DNA from: Streptococcus mitis subsp. hohhotensis
GTDB taxonomy: Bacteria > Bacillota > Bacilli > Lactobacillales > Streptococcaceae
Assembly: GCF_000722775.1 (NCBI RefSeq)
Contig: NZ_JPFZ01000010.1
Span: forward strand, 114,877 to 178,876
DNA length: 64,000 nt
Reading direction: 5' to 3'
Below the pieces are notes generated by a model that was not told the origin of the DNA, searched no databases, and saw nothing but the letters and a program-made list of their open reading frames with translations. This document shows, piece after piece, positions 17,396 to 28,177 of this stretch; within the stretch, counting starts at the first letter, position 1; the number at the start of each line of letters is the position of its first letter. The translations under genes were made by a program, and so were the position numbers.

Positions 17396-18899
17396 GGAGC
17401 ACCTCCTCTACTGTTTTCTTCCACTTTTCTAAAATTTCTTCGGTTAAGAAACCTTCTGCAATTTGGTAAGAATGGGCACGCATATCCGCCAAACGATTTT
17501 CTTGATACAGTTGGCAAATCTTAGCTGCATAAGCTTGCTTGATTTGGTCTTCTACATGGTCAGATGAACTTGGAATCAAATAACCATTTTGCCCATCCTC
17601 TATAAAAGTCTGATTACCATAAGGCACATCAAAACCGATTAGGGGTAGACCTGAACCAATTGCTTCCATCAAGGTCAAACCAAATCCTTCGCTGGTAGAA
17701 GCCGTCAAGTAAACCTCATACTGGCTATAAATCTGCGAAAGTTCGGCATGCCCCTTGAGCTGGATATAATCCTCAGCCTGATGATTTGCAATAATTTCTC
17801 TGAGCAAAGATTCTTCTCCACCACTACCATAAATATCAAAGGTCAATTCAGGGATTTCCTTACGAGCCTCAATGACCGCCTTGACCAACCAGTCAATGTG
17901 TTTTTCTTTGGCAAGACGCGAAGCCGTAATCAATGAAAATGGCTTACGTCCCTGACTTGACTCAGTTAATGCATCAATACTTCCTACAGGGATAGTAACA
18001 ATCTTTGGACGATGCTGAGTATATTTGGCAAATTGCTCTTGCAGAACTTCTCTCTGTCTATCAGTGGATACGATAAAGAAATCAACCTTATCTGCATTGG
18101 TAAACTGATAGTCATAATAGTTATTCCAAAGGATGTAATCCTCATTTGTAGCATTTTCACTATAATGCTCCGCATGAACAACTACAGCTAAATGCGCTGC
18201 TTGTGCTTCCTCAAAAACAACCTGTCCAATGCCTGTCTCCCTATCGAGAATGACCAGATCAGACTTGTTCAAATTCAAGGATTTCATAAAGGCACGCATA
18301 AAGGCTTGCTTCCCATAGAAAATCTTATCCTTGAAACGATAAATTTCTTCCTTACCTTGATTCATCAAAATATCATAGGCTGGAGTTCCGTCCTCATTAT
18401 AAAAAGTTCGTTGATATAGGACTGCAACATTGTCCTTGGGAGCAAAGTATTCGCTACAATAACGAGTGTAAGAAAAATAATCCTTTCGAATCAATTTTCC
18501 TTTAAAGACATACTCTACATGTTGAACAAGATCCTTTTTCTCATCTACTAAATAACAAGTGATAAACTTGTCTTGGTCAGAAAAGAAAAGACGTAAGACC
18601 TTGCCATTTTTTTCCCTTCGTTCCTCTATACCTTCAAAATAAGCCAAAACATCATCCACTGTCACTCTAGTCGGTGCAATCTTGATATCTGTGAAATGAT
18701 TATAAAGCCAGATAACTTGATCATCATCAAAACCAATATTGGCTGTTAAGTGCTGAATATTATCGGCTAAAATCATATCTGTAAAGATAAACTTAGAGGA
18801 CAGATTTAATTTTCGAAAAACACCAGCACGATAGGCTTGTGCGTATTCAACACCGCTACTAGCCCATCCAAGTCCTAAATTTATATTGTAAATTGTCAT
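17388..18899 (-). CDS. gtfA: GtfA, catalytic subunit of the SRRP O-GlcNAc transferase
   Basis: GtfA (Gtf1) is the GT4-type catalytic partner of GtfB, transferring GlcNAc from UDP-GlcNAc to the SRRP repeats in the cytosol. The 503-residue protein shows the N-terminal GtfA signature NINLGLGWASSGVEYAQAYR and the GT-B C-terminal donor site SEGFGLTLMEAIGSGLPLIG with its two Glu residues. It is 12 nt downstream of secA2 and overlaps gtfB. It appears intact. Confidence 0.95.
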   Translation of the reverse strand: MTIYNINLGLGWASSGVEYAQAYRAGVFRKLNLSSKFIFTDMILADNIQHLTANIGFDDDQVIWLYNHFTDIKIAPTRVTVDDVLAYFEGIEERREKNGKVLRLFFSDQDKFITCYLVDEKKDLVQHVEYVFKGKLIRKDYFSYTRYCSEYFAPKDNVAVLYQRTFYNEDGTPAYDILMNQGKEEIYRFKDKIFYGKQAFMRAFMKSLNLNKSDLVILDRETGIGQVVFEEAQAAHLAVVVHAEHYSENATNEDYILWNNYYDYQFTNADKVDFFIVSTDRQREVLQEQFAKYTQHRPKIVTIPVGSIDALTESSQGRKPFSLITASRLAKEKHIDWLVKAVIEARKEIPELTFDIYGSGGEESLLREIIANHQAEDYIQLKGHAELSQIYSQYEVYLTASTSEGFGLTLMEAIGSGLPLIGFDVPYGNQTFIEDGQNGYLIPSSSDHVEDQIKQAYAAKICQLYQENRLADMRAHSYQIAEGFLTEEILEKWKKTVEEVLHD

Positions 18900-18911
18900 A
18901 TTTTCCTCTTT

Positions 18912-21284
18912 TTATGGGAAATGAGTCATAATCTCACCCTTAGGAGTGACTTCAACCAAGCCCATCAGGAGATTACGCACCATATCCGCACGAATTTGTT
19001 CTTTCATGGTTTCAAAGCCTGCATAGGCTTCTTGATAGTACTCTACGATTGGATTTTTCTGACTATTAGATTGACCACCGATAGCCATAGATAACTGTTG
19101 TAGATAGTCTACCTGCTCTACCCAGTTGTCATCAATAGCCTTGAGCATAGAAAGTCGTAAAAACTGTTCATACAAACCATGTTGCTCAAGCAATTCTTTC
19201 TTTTCAGAAAGTTCTCTATCAATCACCTGCTTCATAAAGCTACGAACTGCAGTTTTGTCAGTCACATCTATATTATCTGGAACCTCTTTAATATGAAAAC
19301 TAATATTGGTAACGATAAAGTGGAAGAGTAACTCTCGGTTTTCATATTCTGAAGAAGTCACTTGCTCTATGTAGCTAGCAATGATTTTCTCAACAACATC
19401 CTCTAAGTCACGAGAACCATCTATTAGACGATTTCTTTCTTTATAGATCATATCCCGTTGAATATTCATACTCTCAGCATATTCTAGAGTCTGACGACGT
19501 GCCGAACGTCCAGCACTATCACTGGCATGCTGAGCCTTTTCGACTAGCCTTCGGTATTTACGACCTTTCAATACTTCCGGTTGAGTCATATCTTGAACTT
19601 GATAATCTTTATACTTCTTGTGAACCCAAGATGGACCAAATTTCTTGATAACATCGTCCTCCAAGGATACAAAAAACTTACTCATACCAGGATCTCCCTG
19701 ACGGCCAGAACGGCCACGAATTTGCAGGTCGATCCGCTGACTTTCCATCCGCTCAGTTCCAATAACAATTAAGCCACCGAGTTCTGCGACTCCCTTACCA
19801 AGTTTGATATCCGTACCACGTCCTGCCATAGAAGTTGCCACTGTAACAGCTCCCATTTGACCTGACTCGGAGATAATCTGAGCCTCACGCGCCGCGTTAT
19901 TAGCATTTAAAACATTATGGGCAATTCCCTCTCTGAGCAAGAGTGACGAATAAAGTTGAGACATTTCAACTGAACCTACAAAAACGAGTAAGGGATTCCC
20001 CTTAGCATGGTATTCCTTGATGTACTCCAAAGAAGCATACACTTTTTCAGGTAAAGTGACGTATAGATTATCTGGATAGTCAATCCGTTGTCTAGGACGG
20101 TTGGTTGGAATCCGCACTACCGACATATTATAAGTTTCCAGAAGCTCTTTTTCTGCAACCTTACCTGTCCCTGTCATACCAGATATCTTATTAAACATCT
20201 TAAAAAGGCTCTGATAGGTGATAGAGGCCATGGCCCGTGTTTCTGGAGATAATTTGACATGTTCCTTTGCCTCAATAGCCTGATGGAGACCTCCCTGCAG
20301 TTTGGTCATTTCCATTAAACGTCCTGTGCCCTTATCCACCAGTACCATCTCATTCCCACGAATAACATAGTCCTTATCTTTTGTATAGAGCTTATGGGCT
20401 CGAATCGCATAAACTAAATGACGAGCAAAGGTTGCATTCTCCTCCTGATAAAAATGGTCAATCCCTAAAAAACTTTCAGCAGCTTTAGCACCTTTAGTGG
20501 TCAACCAAACTTCATCTTTTTCCTCTTTAAAAATATAATCCTCACCTTCAACCAAAGTCGTTACAAGTGTGTCAATAATACCGTAGTGATTAGACTGAAC
20601 CCGAGGAGCGCCTGCAATGATAAGAGGTGTCTGAGAGCTGTCTAATAGAATATCATCAATCTCGTCAATAATGACATAATCAAAGGGGCGTAAAAATTTA
20701 TCTTTCTCATTTGAGGCTAGATTATCATTTAAATAATCAAATCCTAAATTACTATTAGTTGTATAGATGATATCTGATGCATAAATTCTTTTTTTCTCTT
20801 CTGACGTCAATTCCTCTTTTGGATCATCTGTAAAAGGTACCCCAATTGTCAATCCTAAGAAACGGTATACTTGTCCCATCTCCTCAGCATCGCGTTTAGC
20901 TAGATAGTCATTGGTAGTAATCAGCATGGTACCTTTACCTGTCAAGGCATTGAGATAAATAGGCATAGTAGCTGTCAAGGTTTTTCCCTCACCAGTATTC
21001 ATCTCAGCAACATTTCCCTGATGAATAACGATTCCTCCCATGACTTGGACATCATAAGGGAACATCCCCAATACGCGTCTATCCGCTTCACGAACAACAG
21101 CAAAAGCTTCCACTAGAAGATCATCTACCGTCTCTCCTTTAGCAAGACGTTGACGAAACTCCACCGTTTTTGCCGCTAGTTCTTGGTCTGAGAGAGACTC
21201 CATCTTTTCTTTAAGATCATTAATCTTTTTTAGAATCTTTTTAACTTTTCTAAGTTGAAAATCTTGATAAAAACCTTTAAACAC
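18912..21284 (-). CDS. secA2: Accessory Sec translocase ATPase SecA2
   Basis: Motor ATPase of the accessory Sec system. Walker A is MNTGEGKT (residues 95-102); the Walker B region is [17 protein letters not shown]; the ATPase second half has the SMAGRGTDI and [13 protein letters not shown] motifs. As in other SecA2 proteins, the zinc-binding C-terminal tail of SecA is absent. The open frame runs to an upstream ATG at 21338, but a perfect AAGGAG lies 7 nt before GTG at 21282-21284, inside the end of asp3. That GTG gives 790 residues, the usual SecA2 size, and I take it as the start. Confidence 0.95.
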   Translation of the reverse strand: MFKGFYQDFQLRKVKKILKKINDLKEKMESLSDQELAAKTVEFRQRLAKGETVDDLLVEAFAVVREADRRVLGMFPYDVQVMGGIVIHQGNVAEMNTGEGKTLTATMPIYLNALTGKGTMLITTNDYLAKRDAEEMGQVYRFLGLTIGVPFTDDPKEELTSEEKKRIYASDIIYTTNSNLGFDYLNDNLASNEKDKFLRPFDYVIIDEIDDILLDSSQTPLIIAGAPRVQSNHYGIIDTLVTTLVEGEDYIFKEEKDEVWLTTKGAKAAESFLGIDHFYQEENATFARHLVYAIRAHKLYTKDKDYVIRGNEMVLVDKGTGRLMEMTKLQGGLHQAIEAKEHVKLSPETRAMASITYQSLFKMFNKISGMTGTGKVAEKELLETYNMSVVRIPTNRPRQRIDYPDNLYVTLPEKVYASLEYIKEYHAKGNPLLVFVGSVEMSQLYSSLLLREGIAHNVLNANNAAREAQIISESGQMGAVTVATSMAGRGTDIKLGKGVAELGGLIVIGTERMESQRIDLQIRGRSGRQGDPGMSKFFVSLEDDVIKKFGPSWVHKKYKDYQVQDMTQPEVLKGRKYRRLVEKAQHASDSAGRSARRQTLEYAESMNIQRDMIYKERNRLIDGSRDLEDVVEKIIASYIEQVTSSEYENRELLFHFIVTNISFHIKEVPDNIDVTDKTAVRSFMKQVIDRELSEKKELLEQHGLYEQFLRLSMLKAIDDNWVEQVDYLQQLSMAIGGQSNSQKNPIVEYYQEAYAGFETMKEQIRADMVRNLLMGLVEVTPKGEIMTHFP

Positions 21285-21717
21285 GATTCGTCTCCTTAAT
21301 AGAAAAAGAATAAAAATCCAAGGACTCAAAACCAGCACTTAGAAGGGAGACTTGATAGGTATAGGTATCATCAGGATAGGTAAAATCAAAGATCTTCATC
21401 TTTTCAATTTTCTCTTCGATCACATCCCCATATCTATCAAAAAAGACAATCTTTATATAGACTCCATTTGTAGGATGACATTCAAAATCCATACATAATT
21501 GATAATCCTGTTTTCTTTTAAGTAAGGGAAGACTGGGTTGAGTTCTAAAGGCTTGATAGTTCACACTGGAAAACCATGTTTTTAAGATTTCTCCTGATGG
21601 CACCAAGGGATTATATAGACTAATATGTTTATCTTCGTAATATGTCACCTTACTACCATACATAAATGTTCCCATTACCTCTCCCCAAGTGATATTTTCT
21701 CTTTGATTGATAATCAT
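21277..21717 (-). CDS. asp3: Accessory Sec protein Asp3
   Basis: A 146-residue accessory Sec component. Asp3 forms a complex with Asp1 and Asp2 and has a carbohydrate-binding-module-like fold (known for the S. gordonii complex). The sequence is beta-rich with many aromatic residues and no signal peptide. It overlaps asp2 by 4 nt and secA2 by 8 nt, so the genes are translationally coupled. Assigned from locus position and size as well as similarity. Confidence 0.88.
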   Translation of the reverse strand: MIINQRENITWGEVMGTFMYGSKVTYYEDKHISLYNPLVPSGEILKTWFSSVNYQAFRTQPSLPLLKRKQDYQLCMDFECHPTNGVYIKIVFFDRYGDVIEEKIEKMKIFDFTYPDDTYTYQVSLLSAGFESLDFYSFSIKETNRV

Positions 21718-23249
21718 TTGTCACCTCTTCCAAACTCCGCTCCCAATACCATACTATAAAAATGCAAAAACCAAGCCACATTTGTAGCAGTATCATCATT
21801 GTGTCGACCAGATGTTCCCTTGGAAAGAATCTTTGCACCAGTATTACACAGATACGTTACTAATTGTTCGTAGGCATGGCTATCCATTTCCTCATCTTTC
21901 ATATAAGATAGACCAAAAGTTGTTTTTGAAAAATCAGCTTGTTTAAAGACTTTCCAAAAACGTTGATCTAATTCCAACATATGGTCAGATGTCACTCCAT
22001 TTGTATGATGGATTAACACATCAAATGCCAAATTGGAGACAGCTGGTGCATCTAAGCGACCTCTACGAGCAATTGTTCCAAGATTAGCCAGAGGTTTTCC
22101 TACAATAACAGCTCTAGGTTCAAAGAAAGCACCATAGTAAAGAGCTGGGAAAGTCCCCATGGAAAGACCAGATAAAATTAAATCTTTATGAGTAAGACCT
22201 AAATACTGTAGATAGTAACGAATAGTATCTTTTATCTTCTCTTCTAGTTCCTCGCTACCAAGGTAAAAGGCTCCACCCTCAAGACGAGGATCTGAGAATA
22301 AAAGAAAAGGACATCCTAAATTTTTCATCATCCAATATCCCTCGAATCCCTCGGCAGGACGATACCCAGCAAAGTAGACCGCCAAAGGTGGTTTGAAATC
22401 ACCCGGATGAAAGAAGTAGTTAATTTCGTCACGAATTTTATCATGTAGAATATTTCCCCCGAGGAAAAATTTACCAAACTGTCTGCGACTCCAACGTTGG
22501 TGCAAATTCCCTAGCGTCAAACTTCCGCTACCACGAGCTTCGATTGATACAGACAAAAAGATATCAATCTCTTCGTTATCTACCACTATAGCCCTTTTTA
22601 ATTCACATTCATTATAGATTTTTTCTTCAAAAAAATCATCAACACCACCAGACCATATCTTACGGATAACAAAACGAAATTCACAGTTTCCTTGCTTTTC
22701 AAATTCCAACCATAATTCTATAGGGAAGTTTTTAGAAACTATAAAATTATATGGCCAGTAAGCTATTTGTTGGAAATCATCTCCAAAATTCCCTTCCAAA
22801 CTGACATAATCAAGTCCCTGATAAGAGATAGCCCCTCGAAAATTTGAACGAATTTGTATCGTTGATGGAAATAATTTATCACCGTAACCTCCACCAAAAA
22901 GAGATGTGGATAAATCATTCACTAATCGCTGAGGATCTGAGAAGTCTATAGCTTGAGCACATCGCTTTTTTAAGCAATCAAGAATGACTGAGTCTGTCGT
23001 TTTAAAATCTTGATTATAAAGTAAAGTATAGGGTTCTATATGGTGAATAAATGGTAACAAATCCCTTATATACTGACCATCCTCTACCAAAATTGCATGA
23101 AAATTTGTGATGCTATCCATTTCCATCATTTTACGAAGAGCTAGCGGTGAGTTGGGACAGAAATAGTACCAATCCATATTTTCAGGAATATCGTAATGAT
23201 GAGCCCAATTATCAATCCCTATCTGTAGGATTTTATAGTCCTTTGACAT
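21714..23249 (-). CDS. asp2: Accessory Sec protein Asp2 (GlcNAc O-acetyltransferase)
   Basis: Asp2 is required for export and also O-acetylates GlcNAc on the SRRP. The alpha/beta-hydrolase-like nucleophile motif is seen as SGLSMGTF (Ser363). Candidate partners are E453 and H483 (GRHND), which match the S362/E452/H482 triad described for S. gordonii with a one-residue offset. The start is the ATG at 23247-23249: GAGGAGG lies 6 nt upstream, and extension to 23264 would need a TTG within that ribosome-binding site. Length 511 residues. Confidence 0.93.
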   Translation of the reverse strand: MSKDYKILQIGIDNWAHHYDIPENMDWYYFCPNSPLALRKMMEMDSITNFHAILVEDGQYIRDLLPFIHHIEPYTLLYNQDFKTTDSVILDCLKKRCAQAIDFSDPQRLVNDLSTSLFGGGYGDKLFPSTIQIRSNFRGAISYQGLDYVSLEGNFGDDFQQIAYWPYNFIVSKNFPIELWLEFEKQGNCEFRFVIRKIWSGGVDDFFEEKIYNECELKRAIVVDNEEIDIFLSVSIEARGSGSLTLGNLHQRWSRRQFGKFFLGGNILHDKIRDEINYFFHPGDFKPPLAVYFAGYRPAEGFEGYWMMKNLGCPFLLFSDPRLEGGAFYLGSEELEEKIKDTIRYYLQYLGLTHKDLILSGLSMGTFPALYYGAFFEPRAVIVGKPLANLGTIARRGRLDAPAVSNLAFDVLIHHTNGVTSDHMLELDQRFWKVFKQADFSKTTFGLSYMKDEEMDSHAYEQLVTYLCNTGAKILSKGTSGRHNDDTATNVAWFLHFYSMVLGAEFGRGDK

Positions 23250-24813
23250 TAGTAACCTCCTCAATCCAGTGATGTAATTTATCTAAGAAACGGTGACCAG
23301 TATGTTCCTTGATTTTATCAATAGAGTAAATCAAGGCCTGGTTCCATTCTTTCAATCTATCTATATAGTAATGTGCAGCCGTTGAAAACTCTGTCACATC
23401 TGAAAGTAAATAGCCATTTTTCAAATGTTCTACATAAACGGTTTCAACCCGATTAATCTGAGGAATTCCTGCACTAATACCTGCTATTTGAGTATAGAGA
23501 TGAGGTTGTTTATTAAGATCCACAATCAAACGAACAAACTCTAATGTCTTAATCAAATCCAACTCATCATTCATATTGACAAATTGAAAACGTAGTTCCT
23601 GCTCTTGATTTTCTTCTAAAGGATTTTCCGCATCTCCATAGTCTATTCCTTTTTCTAAACTATCAGTATGAATTTTCTCTTGAATAATTTCATAAACAAG
23701 AGCCTCCACATCATCCATCTGTTCCTGACTAGCAGAAAAGGCTCCAAAAATGACCTCTGTATTTTTAGTTTCTGAAATAAATAACAAAACTTGAGTCAAT
23801 GCTTCCCTATCAATTTCTTCGTTGAAATCAAGTTGATAGTAAATGATTGATTCCTTTCGAGTTTGACTTCGTCCCAGACGTAAGCGTGTATCAAAAGGAG
23901 AAAGATGGTAAAATTTATTAGAAAGTTCAGGATATAGTTCCTGCAAAAGTTGTAAACTATCCTCTCTATCCACTAACACTAAACTAGCTCGATCAACCGA
24001 TACTGATAACTCTCTAAAGGTATTCTGTGAATTACGATTGATAAAGAGACTCAAAATTTTAGGATTAGTACTTGGAATATGATCAAAGATAAACTGATCA
24101 TGATAAGGATGTGACGGAATGATAAAAATATCCTGCTTCTTTTGATTTTTTTTCAAATATTTATCAAAAAATTCTGCTACCAAATGCTCCATATTTCGAT
24201 AGTTAAGTAATTTAAATCGATAGGCAAAAATCGGATTGATCTCAATTCTACCTTCCTCTTGAATATATTCCCTAAATCTCCAAATTCCTTTAGGATCCAG
24301 ATAGTCCTGATACATAGCTTGTCCATCCTCAAAATAGATTACACTAGATACAAATCCTCTATCATCCATGATATAGCGCTTGCTAATCTGACCATTTGAA
24401 TCAAAATACCTAATCTCACTAATAAAACCCTCTACTCCATGCTCTATCTGAGCATATTTCTTACCTTTTTTTTGCACGATAATAGCAAAGGGACTATAAA
24501 GAAATTGGCAATCACTATCCCACTCTATATCTCTAATGTGAAGAACCTGAGTATGCAGTCCATAGAAATCTTGCATATCATCAAAAACAGAGTAGACATC
24601 TGTCTCTAAAACACCATGTATATGTAAAAAATAACGTAAGTGTGGTTGATAAGCTAATACTAATAAGCGAGATGATATGCCTTGTCTTTGAAAGAGACGA
24701 ATTTGATTAAAGGTATCATCAAACTCAAAACGAAATTGTGAATGGTACCAAGGAATCACATCCGCATGCCACTGACGTTCTGAACCATACCAAGCTGGAA
24801 TAAAATAATACAT
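23233..24813 (-). CDS. asp1: Accessory Sec protein Asp1
   Basis: A 526-residue Asp1 protein. It adopts a GT-B-like fold without known catalysis and forms the Asp1-Asp2-Asp3 complex that guides the glycosylated SRRP to SecA2. The N-terminus MYYFIPAWYGSERQWHADVIPWY is characteristic of the family. It starts 9 nt after secY2 and overlaps asp2 by 17 nt. Confidence 0.92.
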   Translation of the reverse strand: MYYFIPAWYGSERQWHADVIPWYHSQFRFEFDDTFNQIRLFQRQGISSRLLVLAYQPHLRYFLHIHGVLETDVYSVFDDMQDFYGLHTQVLHIRDIEWDSDCQFLYSPFAIIVQKKGKKYAQIEHGVEGFISEIRYFDSNGQISKRYIMDDRGFVSSVIYFEDGQAMYQDYLDPKGIWRFREYIQEEGRIEINPIFAYRFKLLNYRNMEHLVAEFFDKYLKKNQKKQDIFIIPSHPYHDQFIFDHIPSTNPKILSLFINRNSQNTFRELSVSVDRASLVLVDREDSLQLLQELYPELSNKFYHLSPFDTRLRLGRSQTRKESIIYYQLDFNEEIDREALTQVLLFISETKNTEVIFGAFSASQEQMDDVEALVYEIIQEKIHTDSLEKGIDYGDAENPLEENQEQELRFQFVNMNDELDLIKTLEFVRLIVDLNKQPHLYTQIAGISAGIPQINRVETVYVEHLKNGYLLSDVTEFSTAAHYYIDRLKEWNQALIYSIDKIKEHTGHRFLDKLHHWIEEVTNVKGL

Positions 24814-24822
24814 GACACCCTC

Positions 24823-26040
24823 CTAAATCAATGGTTTATAAGTTTCGTTTAATCTCAGAGCTTTCACTTCATCTCTGACTGTAAAAATCATACCTCCGAA
24901 CATCATAAACAAACCAGGAATCATTGCCACTCTAAGTAGTTTCTCATCAACTAATACAAATAGTAGAGGCCCTCCAGCCATTACTACATTAAATACAGCA
25001 CCAATAATAGAAAACCTAAAAACCAATCGATTGATAAAACGACTCGTTTCTTCACCCGGATAGACTCCATAAATATATTCTCCTGATTTTTTCATTCGAT
25101 CTGAAATTTGTTCCCCACTCATATTTACAAAAGCAAAGGCTATACTAAAAATAAAAAGAATAATCATATACATATAAATCCATAATGGTTTACCCATTGT
25201 ATACTGAGATGAAATTTCAGTAAAAAGTAGATTGCCCGGAAAAATCGTCTGTAACAACAACAATACATACGTTGGTAAACTCAAAAAAGTCATGACATAC
25301 ATAAAAGGCATCCCTCCGGCAGGATTAAGCATAATCTCAAAATATGAATATCTCTTAAAACGATTATGTAGGCCAATCTTATGAACTGCTATACGATAAC
25401 GAGCACGATAAAGCAGAGCTACCAGATAAGTAAAGACAATCCCCATAATAATCAAACCGATTAAAACAAAAAGAGGTATGGGAACAGTTCTAAATGTTTC
25501 AATCAAATCTTGAGGAATGTTTAAAACCATTCCAATCAATAAAATAATCATAGAACCCCCGATACCTACAGTTGCATTGATGTCTGATAACCACACCAAG
25601 AAAAAAGCACCCGCTATCAATAGGCAGGTATTGAGGACGATAACTAACATCTTAGGCACACTGGACTGAATTGGGAGATTTAACGAAATAGCTAATGCCT
25701 GAATCAAAGCAATAAACAAGGTTAAGTACATCTGTCTTCTATTTTGTATTTCAATAGCTCCAGATGTCAGATTTAATTTTTTTGAAAAAGAAAGCATCTG
25801 CCATAAAATCATCGAAGACATCCATGGAGATAATCCTACTGAAAACAAGGATAAACTTCTCAAATTTCCACCTGTCATTGCTGTGGAAAAAGCTAAGTAG
25901 GCAGCAGTTCCTCCTAAAAATTCCCTATTATTCATATCTACAAAAGGGAGGGTCAATCTACTTCCTGCTATAAATATGAATATAAAAAACAATGTTGCTA
26001 GCCCTTTTTTAACTGTGATGGATGAAAAAATATTTTTCAT
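24823..26040 (-). CDS. secY2: Accessory Sec translocon channel SecY2
   Basis: A 405-residue polytopic membrane protein with about ten hydrophobic segments, the SecY family pattern, shorter than housekeeping SecY. Visible features include the N-terminal cytosolic start before a first helix ([18 protein letters not shown]) and the plug-side region [22 protein letters not shown]. It dedicates the accessory channel to SRRP export and is first in the secY2-asp1-asp2-asp3-secA2-gtfA-gtfB-asp4-asp5 unit. A terminator and -10 box upstream suggest its own promoter. Confidence 0.94.
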   Translation of the reverse strand: MKNIFSSITVKKGLATLFFIFIFIAGSRLTLPFVDMNNREFLGGTAAYLAFSTAMTGGNLRSLSLFSVGLSPWMSSMILWQMLSFSKKLNLTSGAIEIQNRRQMYLTLFIALIQALAISLNLPIQSSVPKMLVIVLNTCLLIAGAFFLVWLSDINATVGIGGSMIILLIGMVLNIPQDLIETFRTVPIPLFVLIGLIIMGIVFTYLVALLYRARYRIAVHKIGLHNRFKRYSYFEIMLNPAGGMPFMYVMTFLSLPTYVLLLLQTIFPGNLLFTEISSQYTMGKPLWIYMYMIILFIFSIAFAFVNMSGEQISDRMKKSGEYIYGVYPGEETSRFINRLVFRFSIIGAVFNVVMAGGPLLFVLVDEKLLRVAMIPGLFMMFGGMIFTVRDEVKALRLNETYKPLI

Positions 26041-26148
26041 GTTTAATCCTACTCTCTAAAACTCGTTTCTAGTCTATTTCTACTGAGTAATTTATAATCA
26101 ATATACCATCAGATATTTTGAGATTTTTTATTGATTTTTCACGTTACC

Positions 26149-26154
26149 ATTATA
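26149..26154 (-). promoter_or_regulatory. Candidate -10 box of the secY2 operon promoter
   Basis: Minus-strand TATAAT, about 110 nt upstream of secY2 and directly after a terminator hairpin. No good -35 box is seen because the hairpin occupies that position. Confidence 0.4.
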
Positions 26155-26156
26155 AC

Positions 26157-26180
26157 AAAAAAAGCAGAAAAAATCTGCCT
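26157..26180 (-). terminator. Predicted terminator after the glycosyltransferase cluster
   Basis: Minus strand: GCAGA, a loop of six T, TCTGC, then seven T. The stem is short but the U-tract is strong. It separates the glycosyltransferase cluster from secY2. Confidence 0.6.
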
Positions 26181-26276
26181 CTAACTCCCTCAGGGAAATA
26201 ATGAAAAAGAGCTATATTAGTGAATCAAATAGATTATTTTTATCCACTATCAGTTCATTGGACCCCCTTAATTCTT

Positions 26277-27154
26277 TTATTTATTATCTATAAGGTTCAA
26301 TATTTCTGTATATCTCCTAAAAATTTCAGTGTCTTGCAAACCAGCTTCTTTTGCTGCTTCCCACCCCTGTCTTATGTACCCCAAAGTGTTTTCCTTTTCG
26401 TCAAAACTATTCCATCCCTTTATGGTATAGATAGCTAAACGTTCTAAGACACACTCTAACTTATCGATTAAGAGCTTTTCAGTTACTGTATTAATAATGC
26501 TTCCTTCTCTACCTATCCTATATATATATACAAAGATTTATTAATATAAGTACTGCAAGATGATTTCGCAAATAATTTATAATTTGTTCGACCGTCTTCT
26601 ATAAGTTTACCTTTTGGAAACTGAATATTATCAAATAAGCTTCGATTAAAAAGAATCCCCCAACTCGTTACAAAAGAATAATCACGTCGTTCCAACAAAG
26701 GGAGTCGATTAATTAACTCTTTCCTTTCATATGTTTCCTCATAATAGTCATCCCATACATGAACTAAATAATGGTTTTCTTTAACGTCAAATTGTGTATA
26801 GTTTGAAACAACGATTTCAGAATCATTTTTTAAAGCAGCTTGATACATATCATCAATATATGTTGGTTCAACCCAATCATCTGAATCTATAAAGGTTAGA
26901 TACTTACCATTTGATCTTTCAATACCATAATTTCGTGCATCAGATAGTCCTCCATTTTCCTTTTCAAAATAGTGAAATCTACTATCTCTAGCAACATATT
27001 CTTGGCAAATCTCTCCAGATGAATCTGGTGAACCATCATTTATCAATAAAACTTCTATATTTGAATAGGTTTGGTTTTCAATACTATCTAAACACATTCG
27101 AAGATAGTTCTCGACATTATAGATTGGAACTATAATACTAACTAATTCTGACAT
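26277..27154 (-). pseudogene. GT2 glycosyltransferase, frameshifted near its C-terminus
   Basis: A family 2 glycosyltransferase, closest to the product of 27195-28148 with long near-identical stretches. The N-terminal domain is complete (LISIIVPIYN-type start, INDGSPDSS, FIDSDDW). At about 26520-26532 the coding strand reads TG followed by six TA, where the paralogue has only six TA. The extra two bases shift the frame into a stop at 26513, giving 213 residues instead of about 293. Downstream, the lost frame is still open and family-like to 26277 (ends EIFRRYTEILNLIDNK). The start is the second of two ATGs: AAAGGA abuts the first and is 6 nt from the second. Confidence 0.8.
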
Positions 27155-27194
27155 TTTCATTCCTTTGCTGTAATTCTAATGAGTTCTATACTAT

Positions 27195-28148
27195 TTAACT
27201 TTCATCCACTAATGATAATATTTCCGTATATCTCCTAAAAATTTCAGTATCCTGCAGACCATTTTCTTTAGCCGATTCCCATCCCTGTCTTATGTTACTT
27301 AAGGTGTTCTCCTTTTCGTCGAAACTATTCCATCCCTTTATGGTATAGATAGCTAAACGTTCTAATACACACTCTAACTTATCTATTAATAGCTTCTCAG
27401 TTACTGTATTAACAATGCTTCCTTCTCTACCTATCCTATATATATATAAAGATTTATGAATATAAGTACTACGAGATGATTTCGCAAATAATTTATAATT
27501 TGTTCGACTGTCTTCTGTAAGTTTACCTTTGGGAAACCTAATATTATCAAATAAACTTCGACTAAAAAGAATTCCCCAACTCGTTACAAAAGAGTAATCA
27601 CGTGGTTCCAACAAAGGGAGTTTATTAATTAACTCCTCCCCTTCATAGGTTTCTTCATAGTAGTCATCCCATACATGGATTAAATAATGGTTTTCTTTAA
27701 CGTCAAATTGTGCATAGTTTGAAATAACAATTTCAGAATCATTTTTTAAAGCAGCTTGATACATATCTTCAATATATGTCGCTTCAACCCAATCATCTGA
27801 ATCTATGAAAGTAAGAAATTTTCCTTTTGCACGAGCCACACCATAATTTCGTGCGTCAGATAATCCCCCATTTCCCTTTTCAAAATAGCGGAATCTACTA
27901 TCTCTAGCAACATATTCTTGGCAAATCTCTCCAGATGAATCTGGTGAACCGTCATTTATCAATAAAACTTCTATATTTGAATAAGTTTGATGTTCAATAC
28001 TATCTAAACACATTCGAAGGTAGTTTTCGACATTATAAATTGGCACTATGATACTAATCAAAGACTGAGAATACATTACACTGTCTGACATTACAGAAAT
28101 AAAAGACTCATAAGATTTTAACACTTGAGAATCTGGAAATTGACTCAA
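27195..28148 (-). CDS. GT2 glycosyltransferase domain, probably the C-terminal half of a split double transferase
   Basis: A 317-residue open frame whose residues ~30-317 form a complete family 2 glycosyltransferase (SLISIIVPIYN, LLINDGSPDSSGE, FIDSDDWVE). The first ~28 residues are not a normal GT2 start. They read as the C-terminal tail of the preceding transferase, continuing its frame if one base is added to an A7 tract at 28214-28220. The only candidate starts (TTG at 28148, or ATGs at about 28091 and 28076) have no ribosome-binding site. It may therefore be the second domain of a fused ~590-residue enzyme like the one at 29253. Confidence 0.8.
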   Translation of the reverse strand: MSQFPDSQVLKSYESFISVMSDSVMYSQSLISIIVPIYNVENYLRMCLDSIEHQTYSNIEVLLINDGSPDSSGEICQEYVARDSRFRYFEKGNGGLSDARNYGVARAKGKFLTFIDSDDWVEATYIEDMYQAALKNDSEIVISNYAQFDVKENHYLIHVWDDYYEETYEGEELINKLPLLEPRDYSFVTSWGILFSRSLFDNIRFPKGKLTEDSRTNYKLFAKSSRSTYIHKSLYIYRIGREGSIVNTVTEKLLIDKLECVLERLAIYTIKGWNSFDEKENTLSNIRQGWESAKENGLQDTEIFRRYTEILSLVDES

Positions 28149-28177
28149 TCTAAAATATAAAATAATCTTAAATTTTT

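Noticed and set aside
26220-26438. A 72-residue plus-strand open frame
   Set aside because: It is antisense to the conserved, frameshifted 3' part of the glycosyltransferase at 26277-27154.
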